From Planctomycetota bacterium (lineage in GTDB: Bacteria > Planctomycetota > UBA1135 > GCA-002748355), in contig JACKHW010000005.1 in NCBI GenBank assembly GCA_020638795.1, positions 372,001 through 436,000 on the forward strand: a stretch of 64,000 bases of DNA, written 5' to 3'. The notes below the pieces were generated by a model. The model saw nothing but the letters and a program-made list of their open reading frames with translations. It was not told the origin of the DNA and made no database searches. Below, piece by piece: positions 9,259-18,348 of this stretch; position 1 is the stretch's first letter, and every line of letters begins with the position of its first letter. A program made the translations under genes and the position numbers.

Positions 9259-10302
9259 TTACACGAGATCGCTGTCACCGAGCGTGTGGTACCACCGATC
9301 GCGCAACCATCGCACGTGCGGCACGAACGTGTTCATCACCAGGAAATGACTCGGCGGACCGACCAAGAAGCCTTGACGCTGCCAGCGCAAGAAGCGCGGA
9401 TCGGGCTGCGGGAAGTGCGCGAGGAGGACGGGCAAACCGAGGTCGCGAGTCCTCGCGTCCAACGCGGCGAGCAGAGTTCGCTCGGCATCCTCGTCTCCGA
9501 CGGGCACGACCCAATCGACGCAGATCGAACCGTGCACCGCGTAGGTTCCGGTTCGCCGCACCGCAACCCCACGGACCGCGCGCGAGGCCGCATCCCGCGC
9601 GACGTACATCTCGTAGTCGTTCTGCGGATGTGCCGCGTAGCGCCACGCGAACCATTCCCCGTCGCGCACGAGCCCGAAGCGCTGCTCCGCCTCGCAGAGC
9701 GCCCAGGCAGCATCGCCGGCCGCGCGCATCCCGCTTGCATCCGTGACGACGTCGACTCGTATGTCGGCCGCGGGCTGAATGCTCACGAGGCCGGTCACCC
9801 CGACCTCGCGAAACAGGATGTCCATGTCGCGCACCATCTCGGACGCCAAGTAGCGCTGCGCAATCCGCCAGATGGGGAACGGATACCCATAGAGCAGATC
9901 GTGGCCGTGATCGCCGTGCATCCCGTCTTCGGCGCGCGGTCCACAGTAGAGGTCGTGCAGACGCTGAGCGAGGTGGATCACGAGGCCGGGGCGCCCGAGA
10001 GCTCGTCGGTATTGGGGAAGCACGAAGGCGTCGACGATCAAACCGATCGACGCCCGGCGGTCCGGCTTGGATTCATCGACGGCCCGCATCGGGACACACG
10101 CGTATTGACCGACGACGCGGTCATCGACGATGGCGACGGTGATTTCGGGTCGACCGACGGGATTGTCCTCGAAGAGCCAACGCCAGTACGGGACATCCCG
10201 CGACGGAACACCGTCCTGCGCAGGGAAGACCGCATTCCAGCCTTCGACGATCGATGCTTCGTCTCCAGACTGGTAGCTTCGGATCTCAGGGCGTTCGGAC
10301 AT
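9259..10302 (-). CDS. GNAT family N-acetyltransferase-like protein (paralogue 2)
   Basis: 347 residues from the ATG at 10302, which begins MSERPEIRSYQSGDEASIV and aligns by eye with the start of paralogue 1. Shared features are YWRWLFEDNPVGRPE, LPQYRRALGRPGL, GYPFPIWRIAQRYL and the C-terminal TLGDSDLV. The gene lies 27 bp upstream of paralogue 1 on the same strand, so the pair is probably one transcript. Its start codon overlaps the possible start codon of the divergent TVP38-type gene. Substrate is unknown. Confidence 0.83.
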   Translation of the reverse strand: MSERPEIRSYQSGDEASIVEGWNAVFPAQDGVPSRDVPYWRWLFEDNPVGRPEITVAIVDDRVVGQYACVPMRAVDESKPDRRASIGLIVDAFVLPQYRRALGRPGLVIHLAQRLHDLYCGPRAEDGMHGDHGHDLLYGYPFPIWRIAQRYLASEMVRDMDILFREVGVTGLVSIQPAADIRVDVVTDASGMRAAGDAAWALCEAEQRFGLVRDGEWFAWRYAAHPQNDYEMYVARDAASRAVRGVAVRRTGTYAVHGSICVDWVVPVGDEDAERTLLAALDARTRDLGLPVLLAHFPQPDPRFLRWQRQGFLVGPPSHFLVMNTFVPHVRWLRDRWYHTLGDSDLV

Positions 10303-11185
10303 GGTGGTGACAGGATCTGACGACGACAACGGCAGCGTGAGAGAGACCGTGCACGACGCGGTGTCACGGCATGCAGACGGGAGTGTCCATGAAAGCACTG
10401 CCGTCGAGCCGACTCCAGCAGGCAAATCGCGATGGCGGTTGGCCTTGCCCGCGATTCTCTTTGCCGGTGGCTTCGCTGCCGTACTCGCGACTTTGCACGC
10501 GAGCGGCCTCCTCGAACGCGTTTTCGACCGCGATGCACTGCGCCAAGCCGTGGCACGACAGGGTGCACTCGCACCGCTCTTCTACGTACTTTTCCTGCTG
10601 TGCCGCCCCTTCACGCTGATCCCGAGCACGTTGTTCGCACCGGTCGCCTACGCGCTCTTCGGAATCGTCGAAGGCGCGATTCTCAAGGCGTGCGGTGAGA
10701 GCATCGGCGCGACCCTCGCCATGCTCGCATCCCGCCATGGGTTGCGGTCGTCGTTGACGCGCGCCTTCGAGCCGCGGGGTGACGACCCGAGCCGCTTCGC
10801 GCGCTTCGGCAGACGCCTCGGCCGCATGCTCGAGCACCGCGGCTTGCGTACGGTGCTCGCGTTGCGCCTCAACCTGCTGATTCCGTTCGATGTCGTCAAC
10901 TACGGACTGGGCCTGACACGAGTGCGCGTATGGACGTTCTTCGGAGCCACGCTCGTCGGCATCCTGCCCGGCACGTTCCTCTACGTCGCGCTTTCCGGTG
11001 GAGCGCTCGAAGGTCAGGTCTGGATGATCGCGTTCTCGCTCGCCGCGCTCGCCGTCATGGTCTGGCTGTCGATTCCGCTCGCGCACGAACTCCTCGGCAC
11101 GCGCGCATCACCAAGAACGCAAGAAGGAGTCGAAACTATCGAGCGCCGCGACGACGAACCCGAAGACCGTGCTGGACGTAGGTGA
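10301..11185 (+). CDS. TVP38/TMEM64 family membrane protein (VTT domain)
   Basis: Up to 294 residues. After a polar N-terminal stretch there are about six hydrophobic segments. Family-typical loops are RPFTLIPSTLFAPVAYALFG, the re-entrant region with ESIGATLA, and RLNLLIPFDVVNYGLGLTRV followed by GILPGTFLYV. TVP38/TMEM64 and DedA proteins share this VTT fold and are linked to lipid scrambling or transport. The start is uncertain: the ATG at 10301 overlaps the divergent gene's start codon, and GTG at 10349 is an alternative. The 3' end overlaps the convergent secreted-protein gene by 78 bp. Confidence 0.85.
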   Translation: MVVTGSDDDNGSVRETVHDAVSRHADGSVHESTAVEPTPAGKSRWRLALPAILFAGGFAAVLATLHASGLLERVFDRDALRQAVARQGALAPLFYVLFLLCRPFTLIPSTLFAPVAYALFGIVEGAILKACGESIGATLAMLASRHGLRSSLTRAFEPRGDDPSRFARFGRRLGRMLEHRGLRTVLALRLNLLIPFDVVNYGLGLTRVRVWTFFGATLVGILPGTFLYVALSGGALEGQVWMIAFSLAALAVMVWLSIPLAHELLGTRASPRTQEGVETIERRDDEPEDRAGRR

Positions 11186-13156
11186 CAGGACGAGCGAACC
11201 CTCCGTCTCGATCCGGTGTCCGAACTCCGTATTCGTGCCCCGCAACGTCTGTTCGCCGACGAGAGCCGCGATGTCCTTCGTCGTTGGGAGGACGAGTTTG
11301 GGTTCGGGCTCTTGCCCTTCGGGCTCCGCGTTCTCCCCTTCTTTTTCCTGCGGTTCTCCAGCGATCGCTACTTGTTGGACAGCCACGGCACGTCCCAGGA
11401 ACACCAACGGCAAGAGCGTGTCCACGGCGGCCGCACGTTCGACGATCGACTTCCAGTCGAACCAGGCCTCGAGGAAGCAGTTCTCCCCCTTCGGGAACTT
11501 CTCGGCAAACCCCGCACGAGTCGCGATCGAGTTGCCTGCCTCGACATCGCGCTTCAGCTTTCGCAGCGTGCGCGGATTGCAACCGACCGCAAGACGCGAA
11601 CCGACGCGCACCGCGGACAGGAAACCACCACCGAAGAGCGCCTTCATGATCATCGTCTCTTCTTGATTCCCCATCCGCATTCCACCGCCCGGCTTCTCGA
11701 ACAGCTCCTTCAGGTCGACGTAGGGCACGGCATCCTCCCCCTTGCCGAGCGTCTTGACCTCGAGCTGTCGACCCGCGAACGGGATCGCTGCCGCGAATTG
11801 TGAGAACGCGGTCACGACTGCTCGAGCAGCGTCTTCTCCCTGCGGACTCGGAACCATCAAGCAGAACTCCGGCGCGAGAACGCCAGGCGCGGGCGGAAGG
11901 ATGACCGCAGTGATCTCGTTGACCCCCTCCAAGCCCTTGGACGCATCTACTGGCTTCAGCCCGAGCGTCTGTCGGAAGCCCGCGAAGAAGGCGTCCAGCT
12001 CGTTCTTCCCGCGGAAGGCTTCGGCCATATTCGAGAGCCAACGCGTCATCATCGCGTCGTCCATGGTCAAACGAGCGACGGCGAGCGCGTTGCTCGGCAC
12101 CGTATCGGCAACGTCGCCGAGGCTCTTGCCATTGCCGCGCAGCGCACGAAACCCGTTGTCCCCCTCGATCCCGACGTCGTCGCTGTCGAGGATCTCTCGG
12201 AGCCCTCCGTCCTTGCCGCGAATCAACACCGATGACAGTCCACGCCAGCCAAGGACACCAGCGGCCTTCATCTCGTCTGTCTCACTTTCTCGCATTCCGT
12301 GCTCCGGCGACTTCACGTTTTCGTCGAAGCGCAGGACACCACGAGCCAAGATCTGATCGCCTTCCCGCAGTTCGGGCTCGCGATACTGCAACAAGTCGGG
12401 AGCATCACGGCGAAGTGAGACGAGTTCGGCGAGCGCACTCGCGACGCCGTTGTCGAGCTTCTCGATGCCGTCGGATTCCGTCGACATGTACGACGATGAA
12501 ATGTGGAGCGCCCCCATGCGGGCGCGTCGCAGCAAGTAGGCGTGCTTGCGGTAGCCCCAACCTTGATTGTTGTCGTTTTCCTCGTGCACCGAGAACTTCG
12601 AGACGGCGAGGGGAGACTCCGGCACTTGGAGCCGTGCTTTCTCAACCGGGGCGCAGCCAGCGACCTCGCGTGCACGCGACAAGATCTGGAAGAACCCGTT
12701 CTCGAATCCCCGCAGAGAGTCGCCGCTGGCCCCCGCCGCAGTGAAGACCAGTCTCGGTTGGGGTCTCGAATACTGACCGGGCACGAAGACCAAAGAGCCG
12801 GAAACACCACCGTCGAAGTCGCAGGCCCAATCGTAGAGCTGTGGTAACGACTCCGAAAAGGCCTTCGCCTTCCCGTTCTGACTCGCTGCGAACCGGAACA
12901 CGCCACGGACCTTCGGGTGGGACCAAAAAGCGATCCAGGGCAGGTCATGCGCCGCTTCGACGAACGACTTCAAAGGCGCCAGTTCGACGCTCACCAAGGT
13001 CTTGCCAGCGGGAAGAGAGCGCGTGGCAGCGCTTCCCGCTGCTTGCGCCGCGCCGACCTCGACGTCCTGGGCTCTTGGGGCTGCGGAGACCGCGAGGAGG
13101 GTAATCGTCAACCAAGCGGCTGGACGGGTCAGCAGGCAACGAGATGTGGAGCGCAT
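11108..13156 (-). CDS. Large secreted protein, unknown function
   Basis: 682 residues with a clear signal peptide (LTITLLAVSAAPRAQD, cleavage near residue 30). The mature protein is soluble, with a mix of strands and helices and no transmembrane anchor. Noticeable parts are NALAVARLTMDDAMMTRWL near 360, LPPAPGVLAPEFCLMV near 435 and DLKELFEKPGG near 500. The layout, with residual-type SVELAPLKSFVEA near the N-terminus, is reminiscent of planctomycete secreted proteins that score model-like subdomains, but I do not recognise a family. It probably stands alone; it is convergent with the TVP38-type gene, overlapping by 78 bp. Confidence 0.78.
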   Translation of the reverse strand: MRSTSRCLLTRPAAWLTITLLAVSAAPRAQDVEVGAAQAAGSAATRSLPAGKTLVSVELAPLKSFVEAAHDLPWIAFWSHPKVRGVFRFAASQNGKAKAFSESLPQLYDWACDFDGGVSGSLVFVPGQYSRPQPRLVFTAAGASGDSLRGFENGFFQILSRAREVAGCAPVEKARLQVPESPLAVSKFSVHEENDNNQGWGYRKHAYLLRRARMGALHISSSYMSTESDGIEKLDNGVASALAELVSLRRDAPDLLQYREPELREGDQILARGVLRFDENVKSPEHGMRESETDEMKAAGVLGWRGLSSVLIRGKDGGLREILDSDDVGIEGDNGFRALRGNGKSLGDVADTVPSNALAVARLTMDDAMMTRWLSNMAEAFRGKNELDAFFAGFRQTLGLKPVDASKGLEGVNEITAVILPPAPGVLAPEFCLMVPSPQGEDAARAVVTAFSQFAAAIPFAGRQLEVKTLGKGEDAVPYVDLKELFEKPGGGMRMGNQEETMIMKALFGGGFLSAVRVGSRLAVGCNPRTLRKLKRDVEAGNSIATRAGFAEKFPKGENCFLEAWFDWKSIVERAAAVDTLLPLVFLGRAVAVQQVAIAGEPQEKEGENAEPEGQEPEPKLVLPTTKDIAALVGEQTLRGTNTEFGHRIETEGSLVLSPTSSTVFGFVVAALDSFDSFLRSW

Positions 13157-13222
13157 TGGGGTGTCCTGTAAGTCGAAATAGATCCGTTGCGACGCAGCGT
13201 CGCCAAAACTCGAAGAATGCGT

Positions 13223-14086
13223 TCAGCAGTTCGCCTTGCGGCGACCCAAGCGCCCGAGTGCCGGGATCGCCGACAACAACAGCCTACTCATGCGCTTCGC
13301 CGCCTTGGCGCCCTCGCTCACGACCTCGTCGTGATTCGGCACGTCCTCGGTGACGCCGGCGGCGTTGTTCGTGACCAAGGACATCGCGGCAACCCGGCAA
13401 CCCATCGCGTGCAGCGCAATCGCCTCCGGCACTGTCGACATGCCGACGGCATCGGCACCGACGAGGCTGAGCATGCGGATCTCTGCGGGCGTCTCGTAGG
13501 ACGGACCCATCATCTGAGCATAGACGCCTTCGGCGAGCGGCTTCTGAGACGCACTCTGTAAGATCTTGCGTGCGGTCTCCGAGTAGACGCGCGACATCGG
13601 GGGGAAGCGCGGCCCGAGGCATTCGTGATGATCACCGAGCAGCACGTTGGTGCCGGTCATGTTGATGTGGTCCGTCAGCAACATGAGCGTGCCAGGCGCA
13701 AGATCCTTCCGGATCCCCCCCGCAGCATTCGTCAGCAAGAAGTTGGACGTACCGAAGAGCGCGAGTGTGCGTACGGCGCGCACGACCTCCCATACGTGAT
13801 GTCCCTCGTAGAGATGGACGCGCCCCGTAAGGCAGTGAACGAGCGTTTCTCCGACACGTCCCTGAACGAGTTCACCGCCATGGCCGCGAACGCGTGTTCG
13901 AGGGAACTCCGGAATGTCGTTGAACGAGATCACGATCGGATCTTCGAGGTGTTCCGCGAAGTCCTTGAGCCCGCTCCCCAAGACGATACCGAGCCGTGCG
14001 GGCTTCAGTCCCGCGACCTCGAGCCGGTAGGCCGCGCTCCGTAACCGCTGGACCTCGCCTTCGATGTTGTGATCGCCACTGTTCAT
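13223..14086 (-). CDS. punA: Purine-nucleoside phosphorylase (PNP, trimeric type)
   Basis: 287 residues from the ATG at 14086; upstream codons in frame are not protein-like. It cleaves purine nucleosides with phosphate to base plus ribose-1-phosphate. Signatures are IVLGSGLKDFAEHL (phosphate loop), RGHGGELVQGRVG, GRVHLYEGHHVWEV, LTNAAGGI, and GPSYETPAEIRML followed by GADAVGMSTVPE, the base- and ribose-binding block of the trimeric PNP family. Length is typical. It is the last gene of the nucleoside salvage operon, 19 bp after the small membrane protein gene. Confidence 0.95.
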   Translation of the reverse strand: MNSGDHNIEGEVQRLRSAAYRLEVAGLKPARLGIVLGSGLKDFAEHLEDPIVISFNDIPEFPRTRVRGHGGELVQGRVGETLVHCLTGRVHLYEGHHVWEVVRAVRTLALFGTSNFLLTNAAGGIRKDLAPGTLMLLTDHINMTGTNVLLGDHHECLGPRFPPMSRVYSETARKILQSASQKPLAEGVYAQMMGPSYETPAEIRMLSLVGADAVGMSTVPEAIALHAMGCRVAAMSLVTNNAAGVTEDVPNHDEVVSEGAKAAKRMSRLLLSAIPALGRLGRRKANC

Positions 14087-14105
14087 GCCCCGAATCGTAG
14101 CGACA

Positions 14106-14570
14106 TCACGCCCGTCGAACGACAGTCGACGTCGCGAGCATCGTCGCATGGAGATGCGCCACCGAGAGGCCCCACAGTGCAGCGGTGGTCCACAGGTAGA
14201 GCCGATGGCGATCGTAGAAACGCGGTGCATCCAGCACACGTCCGGCACTGGCATCGAGGAGCGCATCGAGCCATGGGTGCAGCAAGAACAGCGCGATCTG
14301 AGCGATGGACAGCAATACGAGGATCACGGTCGAGCGTCGAACCCGCGCCATCGTCGCGCGACGCGAAATCACGTCGAACCACAGGAGCGCGATGACGACA
14401 GCTCCGAGGACGTTCCACGACGACGTGACGTCACGAGTGATGAAACCCTGGGCGCGATGCGAACCGAGAATGCGCTGTCCGGTCGGCACGACGACGAGCG
14501 CGTAGAACGTCAGGCCACCGAACCAAACGGCGAACAGCGCGAACAGCGTCGTGCGAAACCAACGATCCAT
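14106..14570 (-). CDS. Small four-helix membrane protein (DUF4149-like)
   Basis: 154 residues from the ATG at 14570. Four hydrophobic segments are visible, the first being TLFALFAVWFGGLTFYALVV, a pattern that resembles DUF4149/TMEM205-type proteins. The gene is 28 bp after the nucleoside transporter and 19 bp before punA. Its place inside a salvage operon suggests an accessory role, but nothing in the sequence shows one. Assignment to DUF4149 is by general pattern only. Confidence 0.72.
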   Translation of the reverse strand: MDRWFRTTLFALFAVWFGGLTFYALVVVPTGQRILGSHRAQGFITRDVTSSWNVLGAVVIALLWFDVISRRATMARVRRSTVILVLLSIAQIALFLLHPWLDALLDASAGRVLDAPRFYDRHRLYLWTTAALWGLSVAHLHATMLATSTVVRRA

Positions 14571-14598
14571 GGGATGACGATCGTGACGAGATAGCGAC

Positions 14599-15870
14599 TC
14601 AGAAATCCAACAGCACCCCGGCGACACACGCGGTCATCCAACTCGCGATCGCACCCCCGAACATCGCGCGTACTCCCAGCTTGGCGAGATCGCTACGACG
14701 CTCGGGAACGAGGGCGGCGATCCCGCCGATCTGGATCGCGATCGATGCGAAGTTGGCGAACCCACACAACGCATACGTCGCGATCGCCGTACTGCGTGTG
14801 GACAGCGTTGCCTGCATCGATTCGCTCGTCAGTTGTTGGTACGCGACGAGTTCGGTGACGGCGATCTTGTAGCCGAGGAGTTCACCGACCGGGACGATGT
14901 CCTTCCATTCGACGCCGAGCAAGAACGCGAATGGCGCGAAAATCCAACCGAGGATGCGCTGCAACGAGAGCGGTGTGGCCAGATCGAACAACGACGAGAG
15001 CCCTTCGAGCGCCCAGTTCGCGACCGCGATGAGGGACAAGAACGCGATCAACATCGCCGCGACGTTGAGGGCAAGGCTGAGGCCATCGGTGGCACCGGTC
15101 GCTGCAGCTTCGACGACGTTGGAGGACGTCTTCTCGAGATTGACGCGAACCGTTCCGTACGTCTCGCTCTCCTCGGTCTCCGGCACGAGGAGTTTGGCGA
15201 CGACGAGCGCGGCCGGTGCCGACATGACGCTCGCGACGAGCAGGTGACCAGGATCGACGCCGAAGCCTGCATACAATGCGAATACGCCACCCGCGATGGT
15301 CGCGAAGCCTCCCGTCATGACGGCCATGAGTTCGGACTGCGTCATGCGCGCGAGGAACGGGCGCACGAGGAGCGGCGCTTCGGTTTGCCCGACGAAGATA
15401 TTGGACGCGACGGACAAGGACTCCGAACCCGACGTCTTCATCGTCCGCACCATGCACCAGGCGATGCCCTTGACGATGAGCGACATGATGCCGAGGTGAT
15501 AGATCACGGCCATGAATGCCGAGAAGAAGATGATCGTCGGCAGAACCTGGAACGCGAACAGGAAGCCACCCTTGACGACATCCGGTGGCAGACCTTTGAG
15601 ATGCTCGAGGACGACGTCCTGCTTGGCCATGAACCCGAACAGGAACTCGCTACCGGCGAGCGACATGTCGAGGAAGGACTTGACGCCATTGCCGGTTTTG
15701 TCGAGGAGGGAGCGCCCCCAATCCCAAGACAAGAACAGCAGCCCGAACCCGAACTGCACGACGAGCCCGACCACGATCGTCTGCCACTTCACTGCCGATC
15801 GCTTCTTCGAGATTGCCCAACAGATCGCGAGGAACGCGAAGAGACCGAAGAGGGACAGGAGTCGGTACAA
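14599..15870 (-). CDS. nupC: Concentrative nucleoside transporter (CNT family)
   Basis: 423 residues with many membrane helices. It is predicted to import nucleosides by cation symport across the inner membrane. CNT hallmarks are FQVLPTIIFFSAFMAVIYHLG, SNIFVGQTEAPLLVRP (nucleoside-binding loop with the QTE.P signature), MTGGFATIAGGV, and YALCGFANFASIAIQIGG near the C-terminus. Length fits bacterial members. It sits 94 bp downstream of deoA and 28 bp before a small membrane protein gene, so transport and breakdown of nucleosides are encoded together. Confidence 0.95.
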   Translation of the reverse strand: MYRLLSLFGLFAFLAICWAISKKRSAVKWQTIVVGLVVQFGFGLLFLSWDWGRSLLDKTGNGVKSFLDMSLAGSEFLFGFMAKQDVVLEHLKGLPPDVVKGGFLFAFQVLPTIIFFSAFMAVIYHLGIMSLIVKGIAWCMVRTMKTSGSESLSVASNIFVGQTEAPLLVRPFLARMTQSELMAVMTGGFATIAGGVFALYAGFGVDPGHLLVASVMSAPAALVVAKLLVPETEESETYGTVRVNLEKTSSNVVEAAATGATDGLSLALNVAAMLIAFLSLIAVANWALEGLSSLFDLATPLSLQRILGWIFAPFAFLLGVEWKDIVPVGELLGYKIAVTELVAYQQLTSESMQATLSTRSTAIATYALCGFANFASIAIQIGGIAALVPERRSDLAKLGVRAMFGGAIASWMTACVAGVLLDF

Positions 15871-15964
15871 GAGGGACCTCGTTTCGGACGGAGGCGGACG
15901 CGAGCAAGGCGCGACGATAGCGCGCTCACGCCTCGGAATCTGCGGTGCGCCGGTGATCGCCGGG

Positions 15965-17290
15965 TCAGGAGATGTGTTCGAGCACGATGTGGCGCCCGGG
16001 GGTGTTGGCTACGGACTCGCTCGCGGAGCCGGATCGAGTGTCGATGACCCAGGCATCCGCCAGTTCTCCGGACTGTTCCCCCGGACGCAGCGTGCCGTAG
16101 ACGCGGGCCAACAGGTCGCCACGAAGCACGCTCGCCCCTACGTGGCGTTCGATCACGATGCCTGCTGCGGGATCGATCGGTTCGAGGGCGCGTGCACGCC
16201 CTGCACCGCGTGACAGAGCGGCACGCGCGAGCGCCATCGGGTCGATATCGACGACCGTGCCTGCCGTGCCCGCGATCACGTCCTGCACGACATCCGTACT
16301 CGGCAGGACACGGGTTGGTTCCTCGACGACTCTCGGGTCGCCACCTTGCACTTCGACGAAGCGTCGAAAGCGCTCCGCCGCGGAGCCATCGTCGAGCGCG
16401 GTTGCGGCGCGCGCGAGGGCAGCGCTGTGATCCTCGTCGAGGCCGCCCGACACGAGCATCGATGCTGCGAGCTCCAGCGTGAGACGACGCACGTCGTCGG
16501 GTCCGCGGCCGTGCAAGCACTCGATCGCTTCACGCACTTCGAGCGCGTTGCCGATCGCGTTGCCGAGCGGCACATCCATGTCGGTCACGAGCGCCTCGGT
16601 CGCGCATCCGAGGGACCGGGCGACCTCGACCAGAGACTGCGCGAGCATCCGCGCCGACGTGCGGTCCTTCATGAAGGCCCCACGCCCGCACTTGACGTCG
16701 AGCACGAGTCCGTCGAGTCCTTCGGCGAGTTTCTTGGACAGAATCGATGCCGTGATCCACGGTACGCACTCGACGGTCGCCGTGACGTCACGCAGTGCGT
16801 AGATCCGCCGGTCCGCGGGCGCGAGCCACGGGCCTGCCGACGCCATCGCGAACCCCACCGAATCGATCGCAGCCTCGAACTCGTCGATCTCCAAATCGGT
16901 GCGCAGACCGGGAATGCTCTCGAGCTTGTCGATGGTGCCTCCCGTGTGCCCGAGTCCTCGACCCGAGATCATCGGAACGCGCCCACCACATGCAGCGACG
17001 AGCGGGGCCAACACGAGACTGATCTTGTCACCGACTCCACCGGTCGAGTGCTTGTCGAGCGACGGACCTACGGCGCGTGTGAGGATGCGCCCGGAATCAC
17101 GCATCGCCATCGTCCACGCGACAGTTTCCTCACGCGTGCTCCCTTGCAAGAGCCCCGCCATCAAGAGTGCCCCGAGCTGACCGTCCGAGATCGAACCGTC
17201 GACGACGGCTCGCACGATGTCCGCGATGTCCGATGCGGCGAGTTCGCGACCGTCGCGTTTGGCCGCGATCCACTCTGCGGGACGAGTCAT
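15965..17290 (-). CDS. deoA: Thymidine / pyrimidine-nucleoside phosphorylase
   Basis: 441 residues, as expected. It cleaves pyrimidine nucleosides with phosphate. The family signature is present: KHSTGGVGDKISLVLAPL, then SGRGLGHTGGTIDKLESI at about residues 106-123. The N-terminus has MAGLLQGSTREETVAWTMAM. A C-terminal PYNP domain is seen in GIVIERHVGASVLRGD. The start codon overlaps the cdd stop by 4 bp. Thymidine phosphorylase and pyrimidine-nucleoside phosphorylase cannot be told apart with certainty here, so pdp is an alternative symbol. Confidence 0.95.
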   Translation of the reverse strand: MTRPAEWIAAKRDGRELAASDIADIVRAVVDGSISDGQLGALLMAGLLQGSTREETVAWTMAMRDSGRILTRAVGPSLDKHSTGGVGDKISLVLAPLVAACGGRVPMISGRGLGHTGGTIDKLESIPGLRTDLEIDEFEAAIDSVGFAMASAGPWLAPADRRIYALRDVTATVECVPWITASILSKKLAEGLDGLVLDVKCGRGAFMKDRTSARMLAQSLVEVARSLGCATEALVTDMDVPLGNAIGNALEVREAIECLHGRGPDDVRRLTLELAASMLVSGGLDEDHSAALARAATALDDGSAAERFRRFVEVQGGDPRVVEEPTRVLPSTDVVQDVIAGTAGTVVDIDPMALARAALSRGAGRARALEPIDPAAGIVIERHVGASVLRGDLLARVYGTLRPGEQSGELADAWVIDTRSGSASESVANTPGRHIVLEHIS

Positions 17291-17718
17291 GCTTCGTGGT
17301 CGAGTCGAAACGCGCGCGGCAAGAGCGCACCGAGTGTCGTCAAGAGGACCTCGTCGGTGTCGCCGCCGAGATAGACAGGTAGGTCATCGCCAGCGAACTC
17401 CGCGAGCACCTGCCGACACGCACCGCATGGAGTGCTCGGCTCGCTCGTGCGCGTGAAGATCGCGATGGCAGTAATCGATCGCGCGCCCATCGCAACTGCA
17501 CGAAACACCGCGACCCGCTCGGCACAGATCGTCAATCCGTAGCTCGAGTTCTCGACGTTGCACCCCGTCAGCAGTTCTCCGGTGGACGTTCTCACGGCGG
17601 AGCCCACCGAGAACCCGGAGAAGGGCGCGTAGGCGAAGTCTGCAGCGTCACGCGCCGCATCGAGCATGGCGAGAGCCTCATCATCGAGTTGGTGACGCGC
17701 GCGCCTCTCCATCGTCAC
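17287..17718 (-). CDS. cdd: Cytidine deaminase
   Basis: 143 residues, the size of the homotetrameric form. It deaminates cytidine and deoxycytidine to uridine and deoxyuridine using zinc. Visible are FSGFSVGSAV, GCNVENSSYGLTICAERV with Cys65-Ala-Glu67 (zinc ligand and catalytic Glu), and PCGACRQVL with Cys98 and Cys101 as zinc ligands. It starts directly after the hpt stop codon and overlaps deoA by 4 bp, so the three are tightly co-expressed. Confidence 0.96.
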   Translation of the reverse strand: MTMERRARHQLDDEALAMLDAARDAADFAYAPFSGFSVGSAVRTSTGELLTGCNVENSSYGLTICAERVAVFRAVAMGARSITAIAIFTRTSEPSTPCGACRQVLAEFAGDDLPVYLGGDTDEVLLTTLGALLPRAFRLDHEA

Positions 17719-18291
17719 TCACCCGCTCGTGGCTCCACCTTCATGCATTGTGGAGCCGGCTTGCAGCCGTCGCGCCTCGGCATCCGCACTCCAGATCGCG
17801 ATGTGCGGCAACTCCCGGTACTTGCCATCGAAATCGAGGCCGTACCCGATCACGAATTCGTCGGGGATCTCGAAACCGACGCCGCGCAACTCCACATCGA
17901 CGACTCGCCGAGACGGCTTCGAGAGCAGCGTCCAGACATCGACCGAGCGCGCGCCGCGTTCTCGCAGCAAGTCGTCGAGGTAGCGCACGGTACGCCCCGT
18001 ATCGACGATGTCCTCGAGCAGCACGATGTCCCGGCCATGGACGTCGACCTTCAGGTCTCGTACGAGTTCGTGCTGACCGGTCGATTGGGTCCCTTCGTAC
18101 GATCGCACGCGCACGGGCTCGTAGGCGTTGCCCGACGTTCCGAGTGCACGCAACAACGCCTGCGCGAAGGTCCTGGCACCATCGAGCACGACGACGAAGA
18201 GCGGGTCGTCGTAAGCGTCGCGCAGGTCGGCCGCGAGTTCTCGGATTCGATTCCGAATGCGCGTCTCGTCGATCAGGATGCGAAATGCCAT
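17719..18291 (-). CDS. hpt: Hypoxanthine(-guanine) phosphoribosyltransferase
   Basis: 190 residues from the ATG at 18291, which gives a normal HPRT N-terminus (MAFRILIDETRIRNRI). It joins hypoxanthine or guanine to PRPP. The flexible loop has RSYEGTQSTG, and the PRPP-binding loop is LLEDIVDTGRT with Glu93, Asp94 and Thr98. It is the first gene of the salvage operon and closes the pathway by reusing the base that PunA releases. The reading frame ends exactly where cdd begins. The promoter is expected in 18292-18348, next to the palindrome at 18349-18384. Confidence 0.95.
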   Translation of the reverse strand: MAFRILIDETRIRNRIRELAADLRDAYDDPLFVVVLDGARTFAQALLRALGTSGNAYEPVRVRSYEGTQSTGQHELVRDLKVDVHGRDIVLLEDIVDTGRTVRYLDDLLRERGARSVDVWTLLSKPSRRVVDVELRGVGFEIPDEFVIGYGLDFDGKYRELPHIAIWSADAEARRLQAGSTMHEGGATSG

Positions 18292-18348
18292 CGCGCCATG
18301 TTGGCATCGAAGGCGTCGCGGCGCCAACCCGAACGCCGCGTACGTGGC

